Shown here: positions 1-7,599 of the stretch, piece after piece | Layout of the letters: each line of letters begins with the position of its first letter | How positions within the stretch are numbered: the stretch's first letter is position 1 | Assembly (NCBI GenBank): GCA_018267915.1 | Contig: JAFDXN010000034.1 | Coordinates: 1-64,000 of the forward strand | DNA length: 64,000 nt | Direction: 5' to 3' | From: Bacteroidota bacterium | GTDB lineage: Bacteria > Bacteroidota > Bacteroidia > Chitinophagales > Chitinophagaceae | Notes under the pieces: generated by a model | Database searches by the model: none | What the model was told of the DNA's origin: nothing | Seen by the model: the letters and a program-made list of their open reading frames with translations, nothing else | Translations under genes and position numbers: made by a program

Positions 1-61
1 GCATATCCGGATCAAAGCGAGCAAGGTTATAGTTTTCAGTGATAGGGATTTTATTTAATTT

Positions 62-106
62 TAAACTGTCAACTTCAGACAGGATTATCTAACCTAAACT
101 GTCAAC
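62..106. repeat. 12-bp direct repeat pair
   Basis: TAAACTGTCAAC occurs at 62-73 and again at 95-106, 33 bp apart. It lies in non-coding DNA with no visible gene. It could be a regulator-binding pair or the scar of an old element; nothing in the window decides this. Confidence 0.4.
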
Positions 107-155
107 CAAAATCAGGACGAGACACGGGCCTGTCCGGCTGTATAGTCGGGCGCAG

Positions 156-227
156 ATCGGGCATTAGGTAACTGTCGATAAGTGCTTGATTTGTAATGAT
201 AAATCAAAAATACCATGCCCGATTTTT
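156..227 (+). ncRNA. candidate structured RNA ending in a terminator-like stem
   Basis: ATCGGGCAT (156-164) pairs perfectly with ATGCCCGAT (215-223). The second arm runs straight into a run of T (223-227). Inside the long arm is a second perfect hairpin, TTGATTT (186-192) with AAATCAA (201-207). A nested two-stem structure ending in a U-run is what a small RNA or a long attenuator would look like, but no promoter is proven and no family is recognised. It may also simply be the terminator of a gene to the left. Confidence 0.35.
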
Positions 228-480
228 GTTTTCATACCTGGTCGGGCAATGTATCAAGGCGCAGGAAACCGCCACGCTTTTTAGCCGGTTGCAACACGTC
301 GGAAGCCGGTAGGCAAAGATTGGAAGTGGATCAGCAGCAACCGGAACCAAATCGGAAGTAAATCAGAAGTTTGAGAGCTGAAAATTTATTGCAATAACAC
401 TGTTCAATCAATTGATTTTAAGCACTTAAAGAAAAAATTTACATCGTGAAACTTCCCAAACAAATATTTGCAGCATAAGA

Positions 481-579
481 TTATCAACCCAGTCAACTCA
501 CTCAACCCAATCAACCCAATCAACTCACTCAACCCAATCAACCCAATCAACTCACTCAACCCTATCAACATAATCAACC
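481..579. repeat. 9-bp tandem repeat arranged as 27-bp higher-order unit
   Basis: Eleven 9-mers of the form YAnTCAACN are in perfect register from 481 to 579 (CAATCAACC, CAATCAACT and CACTCAACC alternating). Three of them form a 27-bp unit repeated about three times between 490 and 570. The block ends eight bases before the fumC -7 box. Such a variable-number repeat next to a promoter could vary in copy number and alter expression. This is seen directly; function is inference. Confidence 0.85.
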
Positions 580-586
580 AAAAAAT

Positions 587-594
587 TACCTTTG
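587..594 (+). promoter_or_regulatory. -7 promoter box for fumC
   Basis: TACCTTTG matches the Bacteroidota -7 consensus TAnnTTTG and lies 49 bp before the fumC ATG. No TTG is found at the usual -33 position, because that position falls inside the 9-bp tandem repeat. Confidence 0.55.
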
Positions 595-643
595 CGCCGT
601 CAAAAAGATCAATCAATTTAAAATCTCCAATAAATCAATAGCA

Positions 644-2044
644 ATGGACTTCCGTATCGAAAAAGACACCATGGGCGAGGTACAGGTACCTAAAGATGCC
701 TACTATGGTGCGCAAACACAGCGTTCTATCGACAACTTCCGCATAGCGCAGGATATCAACCGCATGCCCAAAGAGATCATTAAGGCCTTTGCTTATCTCA
801 AAAAGGCAGCCGCGCTCACCAATACCGAACTGGGGGTATTGCCAAAGGAGAAGTGCGATGCGATAGGCAAGGTTTGTGATGAGATACTGGAAGGTAAGCT
901 CGATAACGAGTTCCCTTTAGTAGTTTGGCAAACGGGCTCCGGCACTCAATCCAACATGAATGTGAACGAGGTGGTGGCCTACCGTGCTCACGTCCTCAAT
1001 GGCGGCCAGCTTACTGATAAGGAGAAGTTCATTCATCCCAACGACGACGTGAACAAGTCGCAGTCGTCCAACGACACTTTTCCAACGGCTATGCACATCG
1101 CTGCATACAAAATGCTGGTCGACGTCACCATCCCCGGCATCAAAAAGCTCCGCGATACCCTGGCGCAAAAGTCAAAAGACTTTATGCACGTGGTGAAGAT
1201 CGGCCGCACCCACTTCATGGATGCCACCCCGCTCACACTGGGCCAGGAGATCAGCGGCTATGTATCCCAGCTCGATCATGGTCTGCGCGCTATCAATAAT
1301 ACCTTGGCGCACCTCAGCGAGCTCGCCCTAGGCGGCACTGCGGTAGGCACAGGCATCAATACGCCAAAAGGCTATGCGGAGAACGTAGCCGGCAAGATAG
1401 CCCGGCTCACAGGTTTGCCATTCGTAACAGCCGAGAACAAGTTCGAGAGCCTCGCCGCCCACGATGCGATAGTGGAAGCGCATGGCGCACTTAAAACGGT
1501 GGCCGTGAGCCTCATGAAGATAGCCAACGATATCCGCATGCTCAGCTCCGGACCGCGCTCCGGCATCGGCGAGATCCACATCCCCGATAATGAGCCCGGT
1601 TCTTCCATCATGCCCGGCAAGGTGAACCCCACCCAGTGCGAGGCGCTCACCATGATCGCTGCACAGGTATTGGGTAATGACGTATCGATCAACATTGGCG
1701 GAGCGACCGGCCATTTCGAGCTCAATGTTTTCAAACCGGTGATGATCTATAACTTCCTGCACAGCGCCCGCCTCATCGGCGACGGTTGCGTGTCCTTCAA
1801 CGATAAATGTGCAGTGGGTATCGAACCGATCGAAGCCAATATCAAACAGCACGTTAACAACTCCCTGATGCTGGTAACGGCCCTGAATACTAAGATCGGT
1901 TACTACAAAGCAGCCGAAATAGCGCAGACAGCGCACAAACAAGGCAAGACGCTCAAGCAAACCGCCATCGACCTGGGCTTCCTCACCGCCGAACAATTCG
2001 ACGAGTGGGTAGACCCCAAAGACATGGTAGGTGAGATAAAGTAA
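644..2044 (+). CDS. fumC: fumarate hydratase class II
   Basis: Catalyses fumarate + water to (S)-malate in the TCA cycle; cytoplasmic homotetramer. The 466-aa length is typical for the iron-independent class II enzyme. The superfamily signature [11 protein letters not shown] is present around residue 320, and the N-terminus ([16 protein letters not shown], then YYGAQTQRS) is the standard fumarase/aspartase start with the substrate-binding region. The SGSGTQSN-type motif appears as [10 protein letters not shown]. Transcribed alone, with its own -7 box upstream and a hairpin just after the stop. Aspartase is the only realistic alternative, and the sequence fits FumC better. Confidence 0.96.
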   Translation: MDFRIEKDTMGEVQVPKDAYYGAQTQRSIDNFRIAQDINRMPKEIIKAFAYLKKAAALTNTELGVLPKEKCDAIGKVCDEILEGKLDNEFPLVVWQTGSGTQSNMNVNEVVAYRAHVLNGGQLTDKEKFIHPNDDVNKSQSSNDTFPTAMHIAAYKMLVDVTIPGIKKLRDTLAQKSKDFMHVVKIGRTHFMDATPLTLGQEISGYVSQLDHGLRAINNTLAHLSELALGGTAVGTGINTPKGYAENVAGKIARLTGLPFVTAENKFESLAAHDAIVEAHGALKTVAVSLMKIANDIRMLSSGPRSGIGEIHIPDNEPGSSIMPGKVNPTQCEALTMIAAQVLGNDVSINIGGATGHFELNVFKPVMIYNFLHSARLIGDGCVSFNDKCAVGIEPIEANIKQHVNNSLMLVTALNTKIGYYKAAEIAQTAHKQGKTLKQTAIDLGFLTAEQFDEWVDPKDMVGEIK

Positions 2045-2049
2045 TAATA

Positions 2050-2080
2050 AACAGCCCCGCACCTGCGGGATTGTTTATTT
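2050..2080 (+). terminator. terminator after fumC
   Basis: AAACA (2049-2053 region), then stem CCCGC/GCGGG with ACCT loop (2056-2069), then TGTTTATTT. Lies directly after the fumC stop and before the convergent gene at 2075. Confidence 0.6.
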
Positions 2081-2551
2081 AAGTCTCTTGCATTTCCGGT
2101 TGAGTTCCCTCTTATCGATCGCTGCATTGAGCTCTTTGGTGGGTGCCTTGTAGCTATTCAGTGGGCCGCAGTCGCAAAGCTCTTTGAATGGTGTACGGCT
2201 TAGGATCATGCGCTGCAGTTGTGCCACAGAGGGTGCGGTCTTAAGACGGGCATATCTTTCATAGCTGACATTGAGAAAGGCAGTGTTGGGGCCGATACCT
2301 TTATTATCAAGCAGGTAGCCATTATGCAGCCGTGTGGGATAGAGGTACCTGTTTCCGGCTTTTAGGTCTTCCGGAGCAGGGTAAGACACGATCTGCTTCC
2401 CGTCTGCGGAAAGGGTAACAGGCACCAGCTTGCTATAGTCCTTTCGGGTTTTGTACACGATTGCATGCGGCCCCGGTACCTGCGCGCCTGCCGGTATGCC
2501 GACGATTGATATTGCTATTGTTGCGAGGCAAACGGTCTTTAATGTAAACAT
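2075..2551 (-). CDS. secreted protein of unknown function
   Basis: I do not recognise a named family. The product (158 aa from the ATG at 2551) has an N-terminal signal peptide (MFTLKTVCLATIAISIVGIPAGAQ), then a soluble domain of about 130 residues. A CDCG cluster and a lysine/arginine-rich tail end it. An upstream GTG at 2584 is in frame, but it sits in the loop of the terminator hairpin 2573-2598, so the ATG at 2551 is preferred. Convergent with fumC; separated from the protease upstream by a terminator, so probably its own transcript. Confidence 0.75.
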   Translation of the reverse strand: MFTLKTVCLATIAISIVGIPAGAQVPGPHAIVYKTRKDYSKLVPVTLSADGKQIVSYPAPEDLKAGNRYLYPTRLHNGYLLDNKGIGPNTAFLNVSYERYARLKTAPSVAQLQRMILSRTPFKELCDCGPLNSYKAPTKELNAAIDKRELNRKCKRLK

Positions 2552-2572
2552 GGCTAAAAGTGTGTTTAAAAG

Positions 2573-2598
2573 TAAAGCCTGCACGTGGGCAGGCTTTA
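2573..2598 (-). terminator. terminator of the C10 peptidase gene
   Basis: TAAAGCCTGC (2573-2582) and GCAGGCTTTA (2589-2598) form a perfect 10-bp stem with a 6-base loop, followed on the minus strand by ACTTTT. It closes the gene ending at 2619. Confidence 0.8.
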
Positions 2599-2618
2599 CA
2601 AGTATCGAAAGGCCAGGA

Positions 2619-4412
2619 TTATTTCCTGATCATTAGTTTGTCTGTCTGTGTACCCGCGGTCGTAGTGGTCTGCACGAAGTACATACCGGTAGCCAGCATA
2701 TTTACAGGCACGGACACTGTGGTTTGGTGGGTCACTGAATGATCGCTCAGTACCCTGCCTTGCAGGTCGCTGATACGCACGTTCGTGATATTATCTGCAG
2801 CAGTGATGTTGATGACATCACTGGCGGGGTTGGGGTAGACTTTAATTCCGCTGCCTGCAGCAAGCTCGTTAATGGCGGTAGCAACACCTACTGTAACAGG
2901 GATCAGGTTCGTAAAGCTTGCATAGTCATTCACCTGCATCCACGACTTGCCGGTGGGGCGGTAATAAATGCCTATGGTATAGTTTCCCGGCGTCATTACT
3001 GCTGAGCCATTGCTGTGGAAAGTCAGCGTTCCTGTCTGGTTGCCTGCCGTCAGTGTATTGCCGGTCATCAGTTGGATGCTATCCACAAGGTTGGCGTTCT
3101 CGTCAAATACGCGGGCGATGTAATCGCCGGTGAAGACATCGGTACCGTGATTGATGATGTTAGCTGTGATCGAGAAGGGCTGATTGTATCCGATGGCACC
3201 GGGGGCACTCAGCGTTGCGTTAAGATCCATGGCTACGCCGGGCTGATCGGGCTGGATGCCGATGATAGCCTCGTGATCGTTATCAAAGCCATTGCCCGGG
3301 CCCAGGGCTGCGGGGTCCATGGCATCAACCGAAAAATAGCCGTTTGAGTTGCCGCCCCAGCCCCAGTTGAGGTGCAGGAAGTCGTTAGCGTCGTAGCCAT
3401 CCAAAACCCAGCAGTGACCGCCCTGGGTGCCGAAACCGGCATAGATAACGGGACGACCGGCATTTACTTCGGTCTTTAGCATCATCATCCACTGGCTGGT
3501 AGAATAACTGTTGCGGAATAATCCCTGGAGGCTTGGCTTGTACCTGAAGTAATTCTTCAATGCGTATTCAGCACAGTTGGTAATGGGGCTGGCGCCCTGT
3601 ATTACATACGCGGAACTGCCATCAACATCATAATTCATATTGACACTTACTCCTGCGTGATACATGAGCGTATCTATTGCACCCATACTAGCGTTTGTTA
3701 GAACATTCGTCATTGCCGACCAGCGATACGTAGTGGCGCCAAAGTTGGCTGACTGAATGCCGAATTGCGGATTGGAATATGGAGTATAACTATGCGATCC
3801 GTTACCGGTGGCAGGGTAGTTCCAGTATTTCATTACCTGTGCCATAGCCGTAGCCACGCAACCTGTGACCGCATGTGCATTCTGTATGCTGTCGAAGGGG
3901 CAAGTATAGTTGTAGTACGGCGACTGATTCCAGGTGGTTTTACAAAGCGGCGCCACTATTGCCGCCGCGGTAGCCTTAGCAGCAGGGGAAGCAGCCATCT
4001 TAAGGGTCGACCATTTGTCTTTTATCGCAGCGGTAGCAGGTGCAGCACTTTCAATACCGGTAGCGATGTCTTTCCCGGCACCATTCAGCCAATAGTTGAC
4101 ATCAGGCGGAATATTGTTCGCATCAAAAGCACCTTCACCGGAATAGCCTAACACAGGATTGGCGATATCATCGCCCGACACGATCACAAAACCATTGGCA
4201 CCGGTGTTAAAAACGTACATGTAGACATTCCCATTAGCATCAGTAAGCTTGTATGCCAGTTGCAGACTTGCAGCCCCGGATGGAGTTGCCGTATGTGTAC
4301 TTGTTTTCAGGAAATTGTAACCAACTGTTTTTGCCGTTTGCTCATCAACCTGTTTTGCAAAGGAAACTATACCGCTAGCAACAGCCAGCAGCGAAAGCAG
4401 GATTTTTCTCAT
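2619..4412 (-). CDS. C10 family cysteine peptidase (streptopain/SpeB-like), T9SS secreted
   Basis: Secreted papain-fold protease of MEROPS family C10. Order: signal peptide (1-19), Spi-type propeptide (about 20-150, with the GFVIVSGDD motif), catalytic domain (about 155-390), a beta-sandwich linker, and a type A T9SS sorting domain (about 520-597, KVYPNPASDVINI and a C-terminal GMYFVQ). The catalytic Cys is in TGCVATAMAQVMKYW (about residue 185) and the His in GGHCWVLDGYD (about 333), both intact. The LNWGWGG block of C10 enzymes is also present. ATG at 4412; a TATATTTG -7 box lies 33 bp upstream. Likely degrades extracellular protein; substrate unknown. Confidence 0.93.
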   Translation of the reverse strand: MRKILLSLLAVASGIVSFAKQVDEQTAKTVGYNFLKTSTHTATPSGAASLQLAYKLTDANGNVYMYVFNTGANGFVIVSGDDIANPVLGYSGEGAFDANNIPPDVNYWLNGAGKDIATGIESAAPATAAIKDKWSTLKMAASPAAKATAAAIVAPLCKTTWNQSPYYNYTCPFDSIQNAHAVTGCVATAMAQVMKYWNYPATGNGSHSYTPYSNPQFGIQSANFGATTYRWSAMTNVLTNASMGAIDTLMYHAGVSVNMNYDVDGSSAYVIQGASPITNCAEYALKNYFRYKPSLQGLFRNSYSTSQWMMMLKTEVNAGRPVIYAGFGTQGGHCWVLDGYDANDFLHLNWGWGGNSNGYFSVDAMDPAALGPGNGFDNDHEAIIGIQPDQPGVAMDLNATLSAPGAIGYNQPFSITANIINHGTDVFTGDYIARVFDENANLVDSIQLMTGNTLTAGNQTGTLTFHSNGSAVMTPGNYTIGIYYRPTGKSWMQVNDYASFTNLIPVTVGVATAINELAAGSGIKVYPNPASDVINITAADNITNVRISDLQGRVLSDHSVTHQTTVSVPVNMLATGMYFVQTTTTAGTQTDKLMIRK

Positions 4413-4444
4413 TACTTCGACTCGAATTTCATTTATGAATACTA

Positions 4445-4452
4445 CAAATATA
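4445..4452 (-). promoter_or_regulatory. -7 promoter box for C10 peptidase
   Basis: Minus-strand TATATTTG matches TAnnTTTG and lies 33 bp upstream of the ATG at 4412. No clear TTG at -33. Confidence 0.5.
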
Positions 4453-4520
4453 TCGAAAAGAATGCATAAAATGTAACAGAAAGGTCATAAAATAGTTAAA
4501 GACCTTTCACACATTTGGAG

Positions 4521-4931
4521 CTACCAGACGTACTGCTTTTTGTTGAGCAGCATGGCCTCGCCGGCTATTGTTTGTTCGCCGGTAGCGGGGTTGAATACAG
4601 CACAATCGTAGAGGATACGGTTCTTCTCAGGGAAGATCTCCTTAACTGTTATTACTGCTTCATATTCCGTGTCAACAAACATAGGCTTCAGCCACTTGAT
4701 GTTCTGACTCATATACACGTGGCCGTCGGCGTACCATAGGGCACCAAATATCTTTGTGAATACACTGGCACCCAGGAATCCATGAATGATGTTTCGGCCG
4801 AACATGCTGTCTTTACCTGCCTGCGGGTCTATGTGCAGTGGGTTAGTGTCGCCGCTGACGCGGGCGTAAGTGTTTACATCGTCTTGTGTGTAGGAGTACT
4901 TGTGGCGGAACTCATCTCCGATCTTTAGCAT
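4521..4931 (-). CDS. MaoC-like (R)-specific enoyl-CoA hydratase
   Basis: Single hot-dog domain of 136 aa from the ATG at 4931 (a GTG 36 bp upstream is less likely). It carries the hydratase-2 signature: YARVSGDTNPLHID followed by FGRNIIHGFLGAS, with the catalytic Asp and His of the PhaJ/MaoC family. In PHA-making bacteria this family converts trans-2-enoyl-CoA from beta-oxidation into (R)-3-hydroxyacyl-CoA, the substrate of PHA synthase. A PhaE-like gene begins 2.7 kb away and a phaC 31 kb away, which supports but does not prove that role. General fatty-acid or secondary-metabolite hydratase is the alternative. Confidence 0.85.
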   Translation of the reverse strand: MLKIGDEFRHKYSYTQDDVNTYARVSGDTNPLHIDPQAGKDSMFGRNIIHGFLGASVFTKIFGALWYADGHVYMSQNIKWLKPMFVDTEYEAVITVKEIFPEKNRILYDCAVFNPATGEQTIAGEAMLLNKKQYVW

Positions 4932-5030
4932 AAAGAAAATTTTTGCCAAAATAGGAGAATTTGGCACAAGTCGAAAGAAAATAAAAACCTCCCCGGTTGG
5001 AGAGGTTTTTATTTGCCATTACTGTACTAT

Positions 5031-6716
5031 TTATTTTCCTGCACGTTGCGGCAGAACGTTCTTATCATTTTTATGCGCATTGGGACCTGAAACCGGCGTT
5101 ATTTTGAGTTCTTTTGATTTGCCCAGTTCAACCGGAGCCAGGTATTTACCTTTAAGATCTGCAGGTTTCTCCACTTCAGGTACCACACGGTGAGCGTTTG
5201 CCCATGCATCCTGCCTGATACCTGTTACCTGCCAGCTTACTTCCACATTAGGTTGGTTGGTCTTAATTGTGAACTTGTTGCCATGTACCTTTTCGCCAAC
5301 GATAGCCTGGGCAAAAGTACCTATCACAGTCAACTGGTAACGGAAGTCTTTGTTTTCCGCCTCGAAATATGACGGGAGATCCACTACTGCAACACCGTTA
5401 GCGTCTGTGGTAACGTTGCCGTTGTATATATTCATCATATCGGGACTCTCAACGAAGCTGTGTATGAGGTACTTATTAGCCGGATCAAGTGGGTGATCAA
5501 TTTTGAACGTGCCACCCAGTTTTGACAGCATACCGTTTACGTGCATGTCGCCGTCAGAATAAACACCATAATCGTATGTGAGGCCTGCGCCTGTGGTGTA
5601 GCCGTATACACCTATGTTGGTAGTATTGGTAGTATTGTACGCATCGGCAAAGCCATATACACCTACTGAAGCTACATCGTTGTATGAGTCGCCCTCAACA
5701 CCCGTTGACTGCATGCCGACTGCTGTGGATGAAGATTCACCTAAGCCGAGTACGCCTACACGCGGGCCTGCGCCTTCGACGCCAAAGCCGTTCTGCTTGT
5801 TCAGGCTGGCCTGCAGTGTAGTAGCTAGCAAACCAACGTGTGCAGCATCTGTAGATCCGCCATATTCCACGCGCGAAACGCCATATGCGGAGGTTAATGC
5901 GCCCGAGTAAGAGTTAACCCAGGAGCCTACAGTATCAGTTGTCGAGTTTATTTCCATTTTAGCGCGGGGAACTGTGGTACCAAGGCCTTCTCTGTTCGTG
6001 GTAGGGTTTTCGTAGATCAGTGAGTTGTTCACTGTTGTTGAGTTGGTAAACTTCGCGATGTAGTTGGTAGTACCGCTCACAGTACCGTTACCTGCGCCGG
6101 TGGCTCCTGTTGCACCGGTGGGGCCTGTTGCGCCGGTGGGGCCTGCCAGGCCTGTAGCGCCTGTTGCACCCGTTGCGCCAGTAGCTCCTGTTGCACCGGT
6201 GGCACCTGTCGGGCCTGCCACGCCCGTAGCGCCAGTGGCACCTGTAGGGCCGGTAGCACCGCTAGGACCAGTGGCACCTGTGGGGCCTGTAACACCCTGG
6301 GGGCCTTGCGGTCCATTGCTTGAGTACAGGGCGTAAGGAACACTGAGGAGTTGTGAAACGCCTATGGGCTGGTAGTTGGTACCGCCTGTAGGGTCCATTT
6401 CCACCTGTATATACTTGTCGTTGGTGCCCCATGCTACGCTGGCAAAGTTGCCTGCGACAACAGTGCCCGTACCAATGGCCACGTTGTAGAGGCCGTAAGC
6501 GTTGGTAGTTGCAGTATTAGTTTCCTGGTAAACGGTAGGGCCAGCTGCATTCTGATCATGAATGGTGATCCTGAGACCCAGTGCCTGGCTGGCAAGCGGA
6601 GCGCCTGAACCATTGCGTGCAATACCCTGGTAATTAAATTTCTGCGGCACCTGTGCAAAGGCGGTAATGCCTGAGAAGATGAGGAGCGCAAGCGTGAATA
6701 GTAAATTCTTTTTCAT
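5031..6716 (-). CDS. secreted collagen-like GXT-repeat protein
   Basis: 561-aa surface or secreted protein. Signal peptide 1-21 (ends TAFAQ), then a domain starting [14 protein letters not shown] that is common in Bacteroidota secreted proteins. From about 135 to 209 there are 25 uninterrupted Gly-X-Y triplets, mostly GAT and GPT. A Ser/Gly/Asn-rich middle follows, then a C-terminal domain from about residue 390 to 540 ([17 protein letters not shown]...). No T9SS sorting tail is visible; the end is [10 protein letters not shown]. The Gly-X-Thr triplets resemble bacterial collagen-like stalks (for example BclA-type), where threonines may be glycosylated. Lies 27 bp downstream of a small T9SS protein and is probably co-transcribed with it. 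Confidence 0.85.
   Translation of the reverse strand: MKKNLLFTLALLIFSGITAFAQVPQKFNYQGIARNGSGAPLASQALGLRITIHDQNAAGPTVYQETNTATTNAYGLYNVAIGTGTVVAGNFASVAWGTNDKYIQVEMDPTGGTNYQPIGVSQLLSVPYALYSSNGPQGPQGVTGPTGATGPSGATGPTGATGATGVAGPTGATGATGATGATGATGATGLAGPTGATGPTGATGATGAGNGTVSGTTNYIAKFTNSTTVNNSLIYENPTTNREGLGTTVPRAKMEINSTTDTVGSWVNSYSGALTSAYGVSRVEYGGSTDAAHVGLLATTLQASLNKQNGFGVEGAGPRVGVLGLGESSSTAVGMQSTGVEGDSYNDVASVGVYGFADAYNTTNTTNIGVYGYTTGAGLTYDYGVYSDGDMHVNGMLSKLGGTFKIDHPLDPANKYLIHSFVESPDMMNIYNGNVTTDANGVAVVDLPSYFEAENKDFRYQLTVIGTFAQAIVGEKVHGNKFTIKTNQPNVEVSWQVTGIRQDAWANAHRVVPEVEKPADLKGKYLAPVELGKSKELKITPVSGPNAHKNDKNVLPQRAGK
6090..6314 (-). repeat. collagen-like Gly-X-Y coding repeat
   Basis: Twenty-five 9-nt units coding GPQ, GPT, GAT, GVA or GLA triplets in register. 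Six consecutive GAT triplets sit in the middle. On the opposite strand the same DNA gives a Pro/Val/Ala-rich open frame, which is a by-product. Confidence 0.9.
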
Positions 6717-6743
6717 TTTCGGTTTTTATTGGGGGTTTAATGT

Positions 6744-7268
6744 TTAATTGGTTGATGATTTGATTACTTTGAATGAGACAGTCTGCTGCTCGCCCTGGTC
6801 GGGTTTGTAGCTCACGTTGAGCATGTAGGTAGCACTGGCCAGCGCATTCATGCTGATCGTTTCCTTGCCACTGCCCGCGGTGATGCCAAGTGTCTTTTGC
6901 AATATTGTCTTCCCGGTGATATCCTGCAGTATGTAGGTGAGTTTGCCTTTGGTATTCATGTCGTACTCAAGAAATACCATATTCGTAGCGGGATTTGGAT
7001 AAGCCTTCAACTGCTTATCGAGCGTGATGACATTGACGCCGGTGGGAATGTTGAAGGGCTGCAGGGTGCCTTGGGTAACAACAAGAGAGCCGGAGGTGTA
7101 GGTAGTAATAACGGCCATATCGCCGACGGACCATTCGTAGGTATTGCCTGAAAGGCCTGCGCTACCTCCTGCAGCGTCGAGGGTACTGGGCCCTATGCTT
7201 TGTGCTTTCGTATAGCCATGGGCTAGCGCAAGCAGCGCACCGGCCATAAAAAGGGTTTTTCTAATCAT
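6744..7268 (-). CDS. small T9SS type A sorting-domain protein
   Basis: 174 aa: signal peptide (ends YTKAQS), about 60 residues of secreted N-terminal sequence (the STLDAAGGSAGLSGNTYEWSVGD type common in Bacteroidota), then a type A T9SS sorting domain (LKAYPNPATNMVFLEYD... to SFKVIKSSTN). It is little more than a short head and a sorting tail. It is the first gene of a two-gene unit with the collagen-like protein, 27 bp downstream, and has the best promoter in the window (7291-7320). A cell-surface accessory for the collagen-like partner is a reasonable guess. Confidence 0.8.
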   Translation of the reverse strand: MIRKTLFMAGALLALAHGYTKAQSIGPSTLDAAGGSAGLSGNTYEWSVGDMAVITTYTSGSLVVTQGTLQPFNIPTGVNVITLDKQLKAYPNPATNMVFLEYDMNTKGKLTYILQDITGKTILQKTLGITAGSGKETISMNALASATYMLNVSYKPDQGEQQTVSFKVIKSSTN

Positions 7269-7290
7269 GTTTATTGGGTTTTAATTGGGC

Positions 7291-7320
7291 CAAATATAAG
7301 GGGGAATGACAGTTCTGCAA
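7291..7320 (-). promoter_or_regulatory. full Bacteroidota promoter, TTG-N19-TAnnTTTG
   Basis: On the minus strand TTG (7318-7320) is followed after exactly 19 bp by TATATTTG (7291-7298). Both elements and the spacing match the Bacteroidota housekeeping promoter consensus. Drives the gene starting at 7268. Confidence 0.75.
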
Positions 7321-7449
7321 AAAGAATAATTAGCTATTTTAATATAGCTAATAAATTTCAACTTTAAGTAATCGAATTATTTTTTTTTAAATTTATTGAG
7401 TGTGGGGATAAGTTTTCAAGAAATTTACAATTCTTTAATAAAACTTACT

Positions 7450-7457
7450 TACCTTTG
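7450..7457 (+). promoter_or_regulatory. -7 promoter box for PhaE-like gene
   Basis: TACCTTTG followed by CGGCGC. The surrounding TTACCTTTGCG is the same as at the fumC promoter (586-596). It would give a leader of about 135 nt before the ATG at 7600. Confidence 0.55.
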
Positions 7458-7599
7458 CGGCGCAAAAAGGAAGTTAATTTCTTTTGGCGCCGGGGTATAA
7501 CTCGGGGAAATTAGTAATTGAATGGACTTGCAATATAGCTAACATTCGAATAAAACAAAAGGGCTTAAATATATTTTATTAAATAATAAAAAACTAGCA

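Larger units (their letters stand above)
1..643. other. non-coding region upstream of fumC
   Basis: About 640 bases without a convincing gene. It holds a pair of 12-base direct repeats (TAAACTGTCAAC at 62-73 and 95-106), a candidate structured RNA or terminator (156-227), a 9-bp tandem repeat block (481-579) and a -7 promoter box for fumC (587-594). A 70-codon reading frame on the minus strand across the tandem repeat is most likely a by-product of the repeat. Whatever gene lies further left is outside the window. Confidence 0.7.
7269..7599. other. divergent intergenic region
   Basis: 331 bp between the T9SS/collagen-like unit (minus) and the PhaE-like gene (plus). AT-rich. Holds a full -33/-7 promoter for the minus-strand unit (7291-7320) and a TACCTTTG box for the plus-strand gene (7450-7457), which leaves a long 5' leader of about 140 bases before the PhaE-like ATG. 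No further gene seen. Confidence 0.7.

Noticed and set aside
481..579. CRISPR-like array
   Set aside because: Units are 9 bp without spacers; a CRISPR array needs longer repeats and unique spacers.
404..616. Minus-strand 70-codon frame with repeated SELIGLIGL units
   Set aside because: The repeat in the protein is just the 9-bp DNA repeat read in one frame; no start signal and no family.
1328..2062. Long minus-strand frame opposite fumC
   Set aside because: Shadow of a highly conserved plus-strand gene; no family match visible in the translation.
6064..6336. Proline/alanine/valine-rich plus-strand frame
   Set aside because: Antisense of the collagen-like repeat; the bias is a direct product of the GAT/GPT codons.
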